From NCBI GenBank assembly GCA_027596075.1, contig JADGJC010000048.1, forward strand, positions 171,581 to 191,434: a stretch of 19,854 nucleotides of DNA, read 5' to 3'. Shown piece by piece: positions 1-8,461 of the stretch (position 1 is its first letter; each line of letters starts with the position of its first letter). Below the pieces are notes generated by a model. That model ran no database searches. It was not told the DNA's origin and saw only the letters and a list, made by a program, of their open reading frames with translations. Both the position numbers and the translations under genes were made by a program. This stretch comes from Rhizophlyctis rosea. Lineage: Eukaryota > Chytridiomycota > Chytridiomycetes > Rhizophlyctidales > Rhizophlyctidaceae.

Positions 1-369
1 TCACCCACATCTACCTCCAATCGCACCATCCCACCCACCCTCCACACCACCCCCACACCCCAACCCACCCCCACCCCCGTCACGAGCACCGCCCCCCCCC
101 CGGCGGAGCGCGCCGCCCCCGGGGCGCAAGAGGATACGGCACTTGATGTTGTGGAAACGGCGAGTTGGGATTTCATCAGGTTATGTTATGCGAGTATTTC
201 GGATATGGCTATTATCCAGTTGCAGGATTGTTTGGATTTGGGGGGTGATGCGAGGATGAATTTGCCTGGGACGGTGGATGGGAATTGGAGTTGGAGGGTT
301 GATGGGAGGTTAGTTACGGAGGAGGTTGCGGGGAGGTTGAGGGATTTGGTGGAGTTGTATGGGAGGTAG
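1..369 (+). CDS. malQ: 4-alpha-glucanotransferase (MalQ/DPE1-type, GH77), 3' end only
   Basis: Frame 1 is open from the window edge to the TAG at 367-369, so this is the C-terminal part of a longer protein. The last ~70 residues match the C-terminus of MalQ/DPE1 amylomaltases: WDFIRLCYASISDMAI, then LQDCLDLGGDARMNLPGT, then GNWSWRV, ending in a LVELYGR tail. In this family the Q-D and R-M-N-x-P-G-T-x-x-G-N-W motifs lie around the glucan-binding groove. The enzyme transfers 1,4-glucan segments between malto-oligosaccharides. Residues 1-50 are an unusual Ser/Thr/Pro/Ala low-complexity stretch encoded by a C-rich tract. This is either an insertion inside the domain or the pyrimidine-rich end of an intron with its acceptor near 125-135. 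The MalQ type is normally bacterial or plastid; most fungi use the large debranching enzyme Gdb1 instead. The family call is confident; the exact 5' exon boundary is not. Confidence 0.85.
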   Translation, partial: SPTSTSNRTIPPTLHTTPTPQPTPTPVTSTAPPPAERAAPGAQEDTALDVVETASWDFIRLCYASISDMAIIQLQDCLDLGGDARMNLPGTVDGNWSWRVDGRLVTEEVAGRLRDLVELYGR

Positions 370-568
370 GGGTGTGTGCTTCAGCGGGCGCGGGTTTTAT
401 GTGGGGTAGGGGCCATAGAACACTTGTTTGATATTTCTCTCATTATCTGGTGTGGATCATTCGTCATTAATGACGAAATACGAGTTAGCACTTTTATCAG
501 CGGCTACTTTTGAAATTTTCTTCGAAAGCTGCTTCAATTTGCCGAACAGCCCTTCTGGTTTCTTGTTT

Positions 569-2708
569 TCATGTATGCCCTTCCTCGTCATCCCCTTCCC
601 CATCCAGATACCCTTCCCTCTCCCCAACCACATCCATATGTCCCCCATCTACATCCCCCATACCCCCTTCCCCATCCTCCTCAATCTGATCCTGGTATGT
701 CCGCGACATAGTGGCATTACGGCTCACGCCTGTTGATGGGGCTGCGGCTTGAGATTGGGTTTGGGCTTCTTGGGTTGCTTGGTCTGAGCGGAGGGAACGG
801 GTTTAAGTTGTAAGAGAATGCTTTTGTCAGGGTGTTACGCGGGTTTTGGATATCGTACCATGCTTGTACATCAATCCGCTATCCTTCATGACGTGGACTT
901 CGAGATATCGGGCGTTGCGGGCGTGTTTGAAGAATGGGTGGTCCATGAGGTCTTGTGCTGATGGTCTGTGGTTGGGGGTGGGTTGTGATGACAAGGGGAG
1001 ATATAACATCAGTTCTCATACTGCAGAGCAGAAGTTTGGCGGGCAGTGGTAGTACCCGTCGTGGGCAATCCAAACTCCCCGAAAGATTTTCCCCTCACCT
1101 TTCTGAAGCATCCTTCTTCAAACATGCTCTGATCAACTTGTAATACGCGGGCGACATAATTTTGTCCGTGTCGATGCCGGGGCAGTCGTATTCCAGTTTG
1201 CTTAGCAGTACCTAATGGGGGTATGAGGGTGCTCGATGAGCCCGTTCAAACATAAGATTGACTGCTTCCTATCCAGTCAACGTCTCATAACCGAGGATTA
1301 CAAGCCACACACCTTGAGCGCTGGCCAGCCATCAAACGGTGTCCGATTGAATGCAAGTTCCAACGCAGTGATACCAAAACTGTAAATGTCGGCTTTTTCG
1401 TCGTAGTTGTTGTTCTACGCAACGAACGTACACGATTACGCGTCAATTTTCGCTATAAAACTTCATGCCAAGCTGTATCCCCCTCCAAACAGATTTCCAT
1501 ATGTCATTTACCTGAGCCATGACTTCTGGCGCAGCCCACTCAATATTATCCCCAACTCGCGAAAACACCGAAGCGACATACGCCCCATGTTGAGCCAACG
1601 ATACCATCTGGCGGAGACCTGTTACCCGGACGTCACCGTTGAAGTCTAGGAGGATGTTGTCGGCGCGGATGTCGCTGGATGTTGGGAGAAAATGAGTCTT
1701 TTGATGTGTTGGCTTCACCACGACTTTTCGGGATGACGACGGTTGACGCCAACTCACTTATGTATCATGTGGTTCTCGTGCATGTATATGACAGCTCGTA
1801 GGACTTCTTTCAAGATTGTGGCGACGACTGGCTCGGAGAATCCGTCGGGGAAGTAGTCGTTCATTACTTTGCGGCATGTGCCTGTGGGCGGTCGGAAAAG
1901 TTGTCAAGTCCTTTGTGCGTGATATCACAATATGGAACACTTTCATGGCGATCCGATTTCGTTTTTCATGTTACATACCGGCCCGCATCGGCATCGTCAC
2001 CGTCCACATCTTCTCCATCTCCTTGTCTATGAAGGTTGTGTAGTACGGTAGAATGGTGGGATGCCGGCAGAAACTGGTGTTTCGAACTGCTTCCTGTGAT
2101 TGGGGTATTAGAGTCATAAGTTCATTGGGCGAAGTTCAAGGATACATGTGTAATCTCACAACTGCCGTCCAGGCCACTCCTTATGCCTCACCGTCAACTC
2201 AGTAATAAACTCAAAATCCGGACTGAGCGAAAGATCTGTGTACTTCAACCCCACAAACTCGCCGGTAGGGATGTGTTTTGCTAGCACGAGGAAGGAGACG
2301 TCGTCCACACCGCCTGTATGGTTTGGATTATTTCATATCAGAGGGAAACCAGATGATGAGTTAGCGTTTTGTCCACTTTGACTCCCCCGGCAAAAGAAAG
2401 CCCAAAGCAAGATATGCCTTACCAATACCACTCAACAGCTCATAATCATGTATTGAGTTTGTGAATTTCGAATGGTTGTAGTGCTTGCGGGATGTAAGGA
2501 ACATTGACTAGATGGAACGCAAGGAACACAGGCCACATTGAGTAAGAATCAATGATGATTATTTGTAAACTGCAAGCAAGTTTTTCTCCCAAAATACCAG
2601 AGAAGACTTATGCGAAGCAACGGAAGCCTGTCGTTGCCGGCTGGACATGTAGTCCACTGATCCTTGCCCGGACCCACGGCGAAGGTTATCTTCAGACCCG
2701 CTGTCCAT
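569..2708 (-). CDS. STRAD-like STE20-family pseudokinase
   Basis: Ten exons: 2708-2598, 2507-2423, 2313-2192, 2093-1979, 1881-1758, 1674-1512, 1414-1313, 1211-1099, 965-859 and 783-569. They join in frame to 418 aa. The Ser-rich N-terminus (1-55) is followed by a kinase fold: YELLSGIG at about 59-66, the ATP-site lysine K89 (VGLK), HND (185-187) in place of HRD, N192 kept, GLR (205-207) in place of DFG, WAAPEVM as the APE segment, DIYSFGITALEL, and ERPSAQDLMDHPFF as subdomain XI. The GLR substitution and flanking residues (VTGLRQMVSLAQHG) are the signature of STRAD, the adaptor that with MO25 activates LKB1 in animals. Loss of the DFG aspartate predicts impaired Mg-ATP catalysis; the catalytic-loop Asp and Asn remain. 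The C-terminal exon is Gln-rich then acidic. An alternative end is possible: donor at 664/663, acceptor at 555/554 and stop at 457-459, giving a basic C-terminus and 419 aa. The role as an LKB1-type scaffold is inferred. Confidence 0.85.
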
Positions 2709-3220
2709 TATGGATTCAAAGAAGCGCGGTGCAGTGAAGAAGCTTGTAGTTTGTTGTTTTTGGTTTGGTCTGATAGTCTCCGACTCGGCGTGTGGAGGAT
2801 ATGGAAGTTGCGGAAGTCAATGAATGGTTTGAGCGGGGTAGAGAATGGGAGCGAAGTGAGACGAGAGGGGATTTAACGGCAACCGATGAGGTTCTAGAGG
2901 GGCTTCGTAACGAAATTCCAACTGCAAACCGGCAGCTGCTATTTACGTGTCAGTTGTGAAGGACCCGCCCGTTTACTGGATGTTGTCACGAAAAAGACGG
3001 CGAATACGGGCATGTCTGAGCGCTGTCAAGTGAACCCGGATTTTTGATTACGTAAGCACTTTGCACCGCCTCCAGAAATTGTCAGATTGGTTGCGTCGGT
3101 CTGAAATATGTTGGTTTTGCTGTCCAGCAGCAAATCAAAAAATATATACATTTATCAACCTAAGCTGGAATTCTGATATGGTGTGGCCAAATAGAGTCTC
3201 CCTGGTCAAACCGTTAAGTT
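2709..3220. other. Intergenic, upstream of the STRAD-like gene
   Basis: About 0.5 kb between the STRAD-like start codon and the stop of the unknown minus-strand gene; it should hold the STRAD-like promoter. Short open frames on the plus strand here have no recognisable content and appear fortuitous. I see no RNA gene or repeat. Confidence 0.5.
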
Positions 3221-4011
3221 TCACAGACTGCCGGATCTCAAAAAATGGCCCACAAGCATGGTAACCCTCTCTTTGGCTATCTTCCTCACCGCTTCCACAT
3301 CCGTGCTATGTAAGTGTTCATGACCTCTACGGAATACTACGTCCCAATCCCAATCAGGCACGGCGCCGTGCGCATCCCAAAATGCGTCTGCAGCTTCTTC
3401 TATGTTTGTCGACATGGAATGAAAGGTGGTAGGTCCGTTAACCGGTTGGTTGACGGGGGAAAAGGCTACACGTGTGTTTAGCGCGGACTCCCACACGTCA
3501 GCGAAGATGCTCAATGATGCATCAAGTGAACCGTTGGTAGGATATCTCGTGCTTGATACCGGCTGGGCCAGAAAAGTGTCATGGAGGGTTGTCAACTTAA
3601 TCTCCTGTCCGTTTGCCAACTCGAGCAAGTTGGAACATGGTAAGGTTAATTCACATGACCGGGCGGCGGTTGTGGATGCGACGGTGACGCATTGTGCTGT
3701 TTCAGCACTATACGCGAAACACGATGATACTTTGGTGGATGTGGCTTCCGGGCGAGATGAGTCCTGGAAAACGGTTTCCATACGTGTTCGCACAAGCAGA
3801 CACGGCTTCTGGCTATTGAATTATTGAGCGTTGGAGAGGCGTGGCCATGTGACGAGGTACAATTTACTTGAGGGGGCACTTACATGTGCAAATGTGAGGT
3901 CTGATGGAATGAACAGTGGCTATTGACTTGATAAGACTTGGATAGGGCTGACTGTCTACACCTATTCATACAACACAGTCATCAGTACCAGCCTACGGCA
4001 TTTGAGGACAT
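3221..4011 (-). CDS. Hypothetical protein, about 212 aa
   Basis: Not recognised. The solid part is the long open frame ending at 3221, of which 3781-3221 (186 aa) starts with ATG. It has balanced codon use and a polar, partly helical C-terminus containing DWDWDVVFRRGHEHLH and then AVRKIAKERV. A strong donor (GTAAGT) lies upstream. A three-exon model, 4011-3997 (MSSNA), 3919-3884 (PLFIPSDLTFAH) and 3808-3221, joins in phase to 212 aa with introns of 77 and 75 nt, typical for this window. The two upstream exons are short and less certain. No signal peptide, membrane segment or known motif is seen. The middle is Ser/Thr-rich. The opposite-strand open frame over the same bases lacks an ATG at its head and looks like a shadow. 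Confidence 0.5.
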
Positions 4012-5204
4012 CCATTGTCACGCTTGTTTCTTCATCTCCTCAATTGCTTACCAGTGCTTGGCGGGATGGCCGCAACCGTCCTTCGAATAAAAATGGAATG
4101 CTCTGTTTGTGAAAGCGCAGCAACAAGGTGCAAGAATCGATGTTATGTTGTGAAATTTCAGATCGGAGGGAGGGGTTGAGGCTCTCTTTGGCAACCGATG
4201 CATTTGATAAAGTGATGATGATCAATGGATCGAGTTCAAAAAAATCATAGGGTCTCGCATGTGCAAATCACTCCACGAACATCATTCTTCCTGCCAATTT
4301 TTTGACAAGGACCCTTACTGGTGACGGTCTCTAAGCCCCTTGTTTTGACTGGGAAAGATGAAATGTGATTATGTCAGCATCTCCATCAGGGGTGGAGCGC
4401 GACAAGCATGGTGATGCGCCAAGGCACATAATATTCCTGGCCCAGACTGGCGCAAGGCTTTTCACACCACCCAGTGCTACCAGAAGAAGGAAAGCAAAGG
4501 TTCCGTGAATCTGGACCCTCACATCATCGCAGTCTTGCATCAGCACTGTGAAAGGGCCCTTGCAGCCTTGCATGCACCACCACCACCACCGAAGCTGTTT
4601 CGATCCTGCACTGCATGCTTTGCATTTTGGGCCGGGGGGTTGAAGCCAGGGCTCACGTTTCGGACGCGTCGAATAATTCATCCCACCCCCCACCTCGGGT
4701 CCGGCCAAGGAGGTGAATCCTCATCATCCAAGCAATAGGTCATACTTCCTTCTTTCTATTTTCTCCCCTCCACCGCTCCTTAGGTCTTTGTCACTTCTAC
4801 CTGTATCGCGCATCTCTCAACCCGAAATTTCACAACTTGAAGATCTTACAACCTACGCGTCGTAGTCCTTTTAACGCGTTGTCAGTATTCATGTCTATAC
4901 GCTGAGAACGAGCACCGGTCAATTTCTCAAGTTTGTGAAGCAGATATTTTTCGATCCGAAAAGAATTTAGGGAATAAGGGATCCAAGCCTTACAATCATT
5001 GTGGTAGGTTTGCTTTGTTGCTGCATGTGAACTTTTCATTGTAGGAGCTAAATTTATGGGTAGGACCCTCAAAATAATCGCATAGAAGCGCGCTCACAAC
5101 AAGCCAACCAACCGATCCATCTCCCTCCGACCCATCTCCGCCTACTTCAACATCGATAAATAGATTCCTTTAACTCAGTTTCCCGAAGGCAGTAGCATCT
5201 CGCA
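4012..5204. other. Gene-poor stretch upstream of the methyltransferase/ATP-grasp gene
   Basis: About 1.2 kb without a gene I can support. It holds a short CAC/CCA triplet run near 4575-4590, three ACGCGT boxes (listed separately) and an AT-richer segment near 4920-5060. A TATA-like GATAAATA lies near 5154-5161, about 45 nt before the start codon of the next gene. Several open frames of 60-125 codons on both strands lack family resemblance, and at least one begins with GTG, so they are not called. Confidence 0.5.
4664..4879. promoter_or_regulatory. Three ACGCGT boxes (MCB-like)
   Basis: ACGCGT occurs at 4664-4669, 4855-4860 and 4874-4879, the last two 13 bp apart. In yeasts this hexamer is the MluI cell-cycle box bound by MBF (Mbp1-Swi6), which drives G1/S transcription. 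Here the boxes lie 326-541 bp upstream of the fusion gene at 5205. A hexamer is expected several times per 20 kb by chance, and ACGCGT also occurs within genes in this window, so only the close spacing is notable. Function is unproven. Confidence 0.3.
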
Positions 5205-7633
5205 ATGGCCCCACCACTAAATGCACCGACAACGCCCACGCCTGCGTGGAGGGTTGACCTCGAAAAGCACCTGGAAAGTGCTTCTCCCGCGGCCAATGGA
5301 GCAAAACGGGCAGCAACTCCTCCCACAAAGCCAGTCTGTTACGGACGTGTGCAGGATTTAGAGGGCATGGTGCCTGCTCACTGGTGGAAAACGGTTTTCG
5401 CTGATGCGATGTACCTAAAAACAGATGGGGATGTTGTGGAGGATCCGGACATTACAAGGGAAGAGGTGGCGATGTTGGAGAATGACGAGGGAGTGGCAAG
5501 AATCCTCCGGAGGGGAAGGGGAGATGCTGGGGATGAGTCCGGTGACTCGGATGACAGCAGCTCAACAGGTAATTGCCAACATAGGAAATGACCTGAAAGA
5601 TGATATTTCCATGTTGACCATCCTTGATTGCAGATCAAGGAGTACCAGCCAGGATTCTTGATTTGTGCTGCGGGCAAGGACGACACTCGCTGCATCTGGC
5701 GCAAAAGTACCCTCATCTACGGCTTCACGGCCACGATCAGTCATCCTACCTGATTTCCCTCGCTAAAGAACGCGCCATAGCACAAAAGCTCAACAGCCAA
5801 ACCACGTTCACCGTCGGTGACTGTCGTCAAATCCCGTATCCCGATGCACACTTTGACCTAGTGTTAGTAATGGGTAACTCCTTTGGGTATTTCGCCACCG
5901 ATGATGCAGACAGCAACGTGCTGAGCGAGATTGCTCGTATTCTTGCACCGGGAGGTCGCTTGGTTCTGGATCTCACGGACGGTAACTATATGCGAGAAAA
6001 CTTTGCGGAACGCAGCTGGGAATGGATAGATGACGAGACGTTCGTGTGCCGTGAGAGGCAGCTGAGTAAGGATAACTTGCGGCTGAACTCACGCGAGGTG
6101 GTGAACAGCACGAGTAAGGGAGTTATTCGGGATCAGTTTTACCAGGAGAGGCTGTATTCGCGGAAGGAGTTGGATCTATTGATGCGGGAATCGGGTTTAC
6201 AAATGGTTGTTGCTGGGGGAAAGCCGGAGATGGAAATCACGGTGGGGAAGGAGATGTCAAAGCGTAATGAGGATTTGGGGATGATGGAGCAACGGATGTT
6301 GGTTATGGCGGTGAAGCCGGTTCCTCGTGATGATGATGAATCTAGCAGTAGTAGCACTGGGTTTGATGCTGCTGATGGGACTGCGCAGACAAACGGGGAG
6401 GGGAAGTCATATCGGTTCCCGAACGGAGTAGTTCATGCGGTCATGAATGGGAAGCTAGATAGTTTGTCCAGTTCACCCTCACCAGTACCGCCAATAACGT
6501 TGCACCGCCAACTAGAAGATGACGAGCTACCTCCTTTTACGAACATGGTAGTACTCTTAGGCGATCCAACGAAGCCGTGTGTGGGAAAACTCAACGACAC
6601 GTGGAACGAAGAGGACTTTCAGACCCGCGATAAGCTGTTGAACGCCCTTTACGAACTCGGCTACCCGAAGGATACCATCACAGTACTTGACCATCACGAA
6701 TCTTTCCACCGAACGCTCGCCGAATGCCCTCCACCGTTTGTTTTCAACCTTTGCGACGAAGGCTTCCACAACGACGCTCTGAAAGAGCTACACGTTCCCG
6801 CCATGCTAGACATGCTACAGATACCCTACTCCGGCGCCGGCCCCAACTGTCTCGCATACTGCTACGACAAAGGTCTAGTGAACCGCACCGCCGACGCCCT
6901 AGGCGTTCCGACCCCACGCGAAACCTTCTTCTTCGCCAACGCCGCCAACAGCATCGTCTCGGACATGTCCCGCCTCCACGACACGATCGAAACCCGCATA
7001 AAATACCCCGCCTTCATCAAACCCGTGAAAGGCGACAACTCCCTCGGCATCACCGCGCGCTCCATCGTCCGGAATCGAACCGACCTCGACTCCTACATGG
7101 CCGAACTGAGAAGCATAGGCATCCGCGACGTCATCGTACAGGAATACCTCCAAGGCACAGAATACGGCATCGGAATGATCGGCAATCCCTCCACAGGCTT
7201 CCACTTCTTCCCCATCCTAGAAATCGACTACTCCCGCATCGTCTCGCAATCCTTGCCACCCATCCTAGGCTTCGAAAGCAAGTGGGACCCGCAGAGCCCG
7301 TACTGGAGCGAAATCTCGTACCGGCGGGCCAACCTCCCTACGAACGTGGAGGAAGATCTGAAGCGTCATTGTTTGACATTGTGGGACCGGTTTGGGTGCC
7401 GGGACTATGCGCGGTTTGACTTTAGGTGTGACATTGGGAGGGGGGATGGACGGGATGGGAAGGGGGGTGTGATTAAGCTTTTGGAGGTTAATCCTAATCC
7501 GGGGTGGTGCTGGGATGGGAAGTTGGCTTATATGGGGAAGTTGGAGGGGAGGGGGTATAAGGATTTGTTGGCGATGATTTTGAGGGCCAGTTGGGAGAGG
7601 ATTGCGGTGGAGGAGAATGGGAAGGGGTGTTAG
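5205..7633 (+). CDS. SAM-dependent methyltransferase fused to D-Ala-D-Ala-ligase-like ATP-grasp enzyme
   Basis: Two exons, 5205-5568 and 5634-7633 (65-nt GT-AG intron, phase 1), give 787 aa. Residues ~44-350 are a class I methyltransferase. A lead-in with HWWKTVFADAMYLKTDGDVVED precedes SAM motif I (ILDLCCGQGRHS, ~129-140), an acidic motif II (HGHD), the FDLVLVMGNSFGYF strand and GGRLVLDL. A Ser/Asp/Gly-rich insert of ~25 residues at the splice site splits lead-in and motif I. A Ser-rich linker (~352-420) leads to an ATP-grasp domain (~426-770) of the D-Ala-D-Ala ligase type: FNLCDEG, PYSGAGP, FIKPVKGDNSLGI (nucleotide-binding lysine), VQEYLQGTEYGIGMIG, CRDYARFDFR and LLEVNPNPG with the metal-binding Glu and Asn (E739, N741). 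ATP-grasp ligases of this type join two carboxylate/amine substrates through an acyl-phosphate. A methylated peptide-like small molecule is the natural inference; substrates are unknown. The start has a good context (GCAATGG) after a TATA-like box. Confidence 0.9.
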
Positions 7634-7909
7634 GTGTAGTGTAGGGAGTTGATGGGAGGGGACGGGGGATGTACTTGGTAGGAAAAGATTGGAGGGTGGG
7701 TTAGGATAGGTAGAGATAAATGGGAATGTTTGGCTTTTTTGTAGTGTCTTGGGGTAATGTAGGGTGATTTACAAAGACTTTCCTCTCGGTTGAATGGCAG
7801 GGCACTTTTCAAATGTTAATTTGCATCTTGAAACGGTCCATGAAAAGTCTGGAAAACCTCTAGCTCGAGGCACTGTCAGGGTTGGGGACCGAACTTCTAT
7901 CAAGACTTC
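7634..7909. other. Short intergenic gap
   Basis: The 3' flank of the fusion gene is G-rich at first (7634-7700) and then mixed. No gene, RNA or repeat is visible. Confidence 0.5.
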
Positions 7910-8266
7910 TTAGTTTCCCATGCAATCCAAAACTTGTAATTTGTCGTACTTCAGAACTATGGGAATACTCTTCGTTACGATACTAGGTCGTATTTCCTCA
8001 TAATAGGTGATCAATCTGAGCTTCCGAGGATCACCCAAATTCTCGAAAAACCCGACAACTTTCGTTCCTCCGAAGTGGTGGCTGGTGGCAACATCTTCAC
8101 CGATGACATCTGCTGAGTCCCCCTTCACCGACTCGCCTTGCGAAATTGTTACACTCTTTTGCGTAACCATATGGTGGTCAGGCACCTGAAAGGCACAGTC
8201 ATCGTCCTTCACATCCGTGGGCTTGACGCACCAAAAATAGATCATTTGATGGCACCAATGGATCAT
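7910..8266 (-). CDS. Doubtful small ORF, 118 aa
   Basis: Not recognised. This is an ATG-started open frame on the minus strand. Its C-terminal half reads like a real protein (GTKVVGFFENLGDPRKLRLI, then SIPIVLKYDKLQVLDCMGN) with varied codons. The N-terminal part is rich in Trp, His and Cys and may not be translated. A second Met eight codons in (MIYFWCVKP) is an alternative start, and an upstream exon cannot be excluded. No domain is apparent. It sits tail-to-tail with the fusion gene. It could be a lineage-specific gene, a gene fragment or chance. Confidence 0.3.
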   Translation of the reverse strand: MIHWCHQMIYFWCVKPTDVKDDDCAFQVPDHHMVTQKSVTISQGESVKGDSADVIGEDVATSHHFGGTKVVGFFENLGDPRKLRLITYYEEIRPSIVTKSIPIVLKYDKLQVLDCMGN

Positions 8267-8403
8267 GCTGTGGCTGTTGGACACTTATTTCGGCATCGGA
8301 ACCCCGCAAGTGGGTGTTGCAAGGGACGGTCATTGGCAGTCAGTGTGGTACAAAGTGGAAAGGAATCCCGAGGGGTCGAGTTTCCGGCCCGGGCGGGGGG
8401 TTT

Positions 8404-8461
8404 GATGGTTGAGGCGCGCCGTTGATTGATGGTTGATGGTTGATGGTTCCACTTGATGGTT
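8404..8461. repeat. GATGGTT short tandem repeat
   Basis: Five copies of GATGGTT lie within 58 bp: three directly in tandem at 8428-8448 and single copies at 8404-8410 and 8455-8461. An 8-bp palindrome GGCGCGCC lies between the first copy and the tandem block (8413-8420). This is a simple-sequence repeat with no gene attached and no CRISPR-like spacer organisation. Confidence 0.7.

Noticed and set aside
457..648. Separate 63-aa minus-strand gene
   Set aside because: Its Lys-rich end reads as coding but the N-terminal part does not. It is better treated as a possible alternative last exon of the STRAD-like gene.
3426..3827. 133-codon plus-strand open frame opposite the hypothetical minus-strand gene
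   Set aside because: It starts with GTG rather than ATG, has no family resemblance, and mirrors the better-supported minus-strand frame.
4331..4708. 125-codon minus-strand open frame
   Set aside because: It contains a four-Trp run opposite a CAC/CCA repeat, has no domain, and no codon pattern like the neighbouring genes.
6724..7419. 231-codon open frame in the +1 shifted frame over the ATP-grasp domain
   Set aside because: It is extremely Arg/His/Pro-rich, a product of the C-rich coding bias of the real frame. The ATP-grasp motifs lie in the other frame.
8404..8461. CRISPR-like array
   Set aside because: The repeats are 7 bp, in direct tandem without spacers, in a eukaryotic genome.
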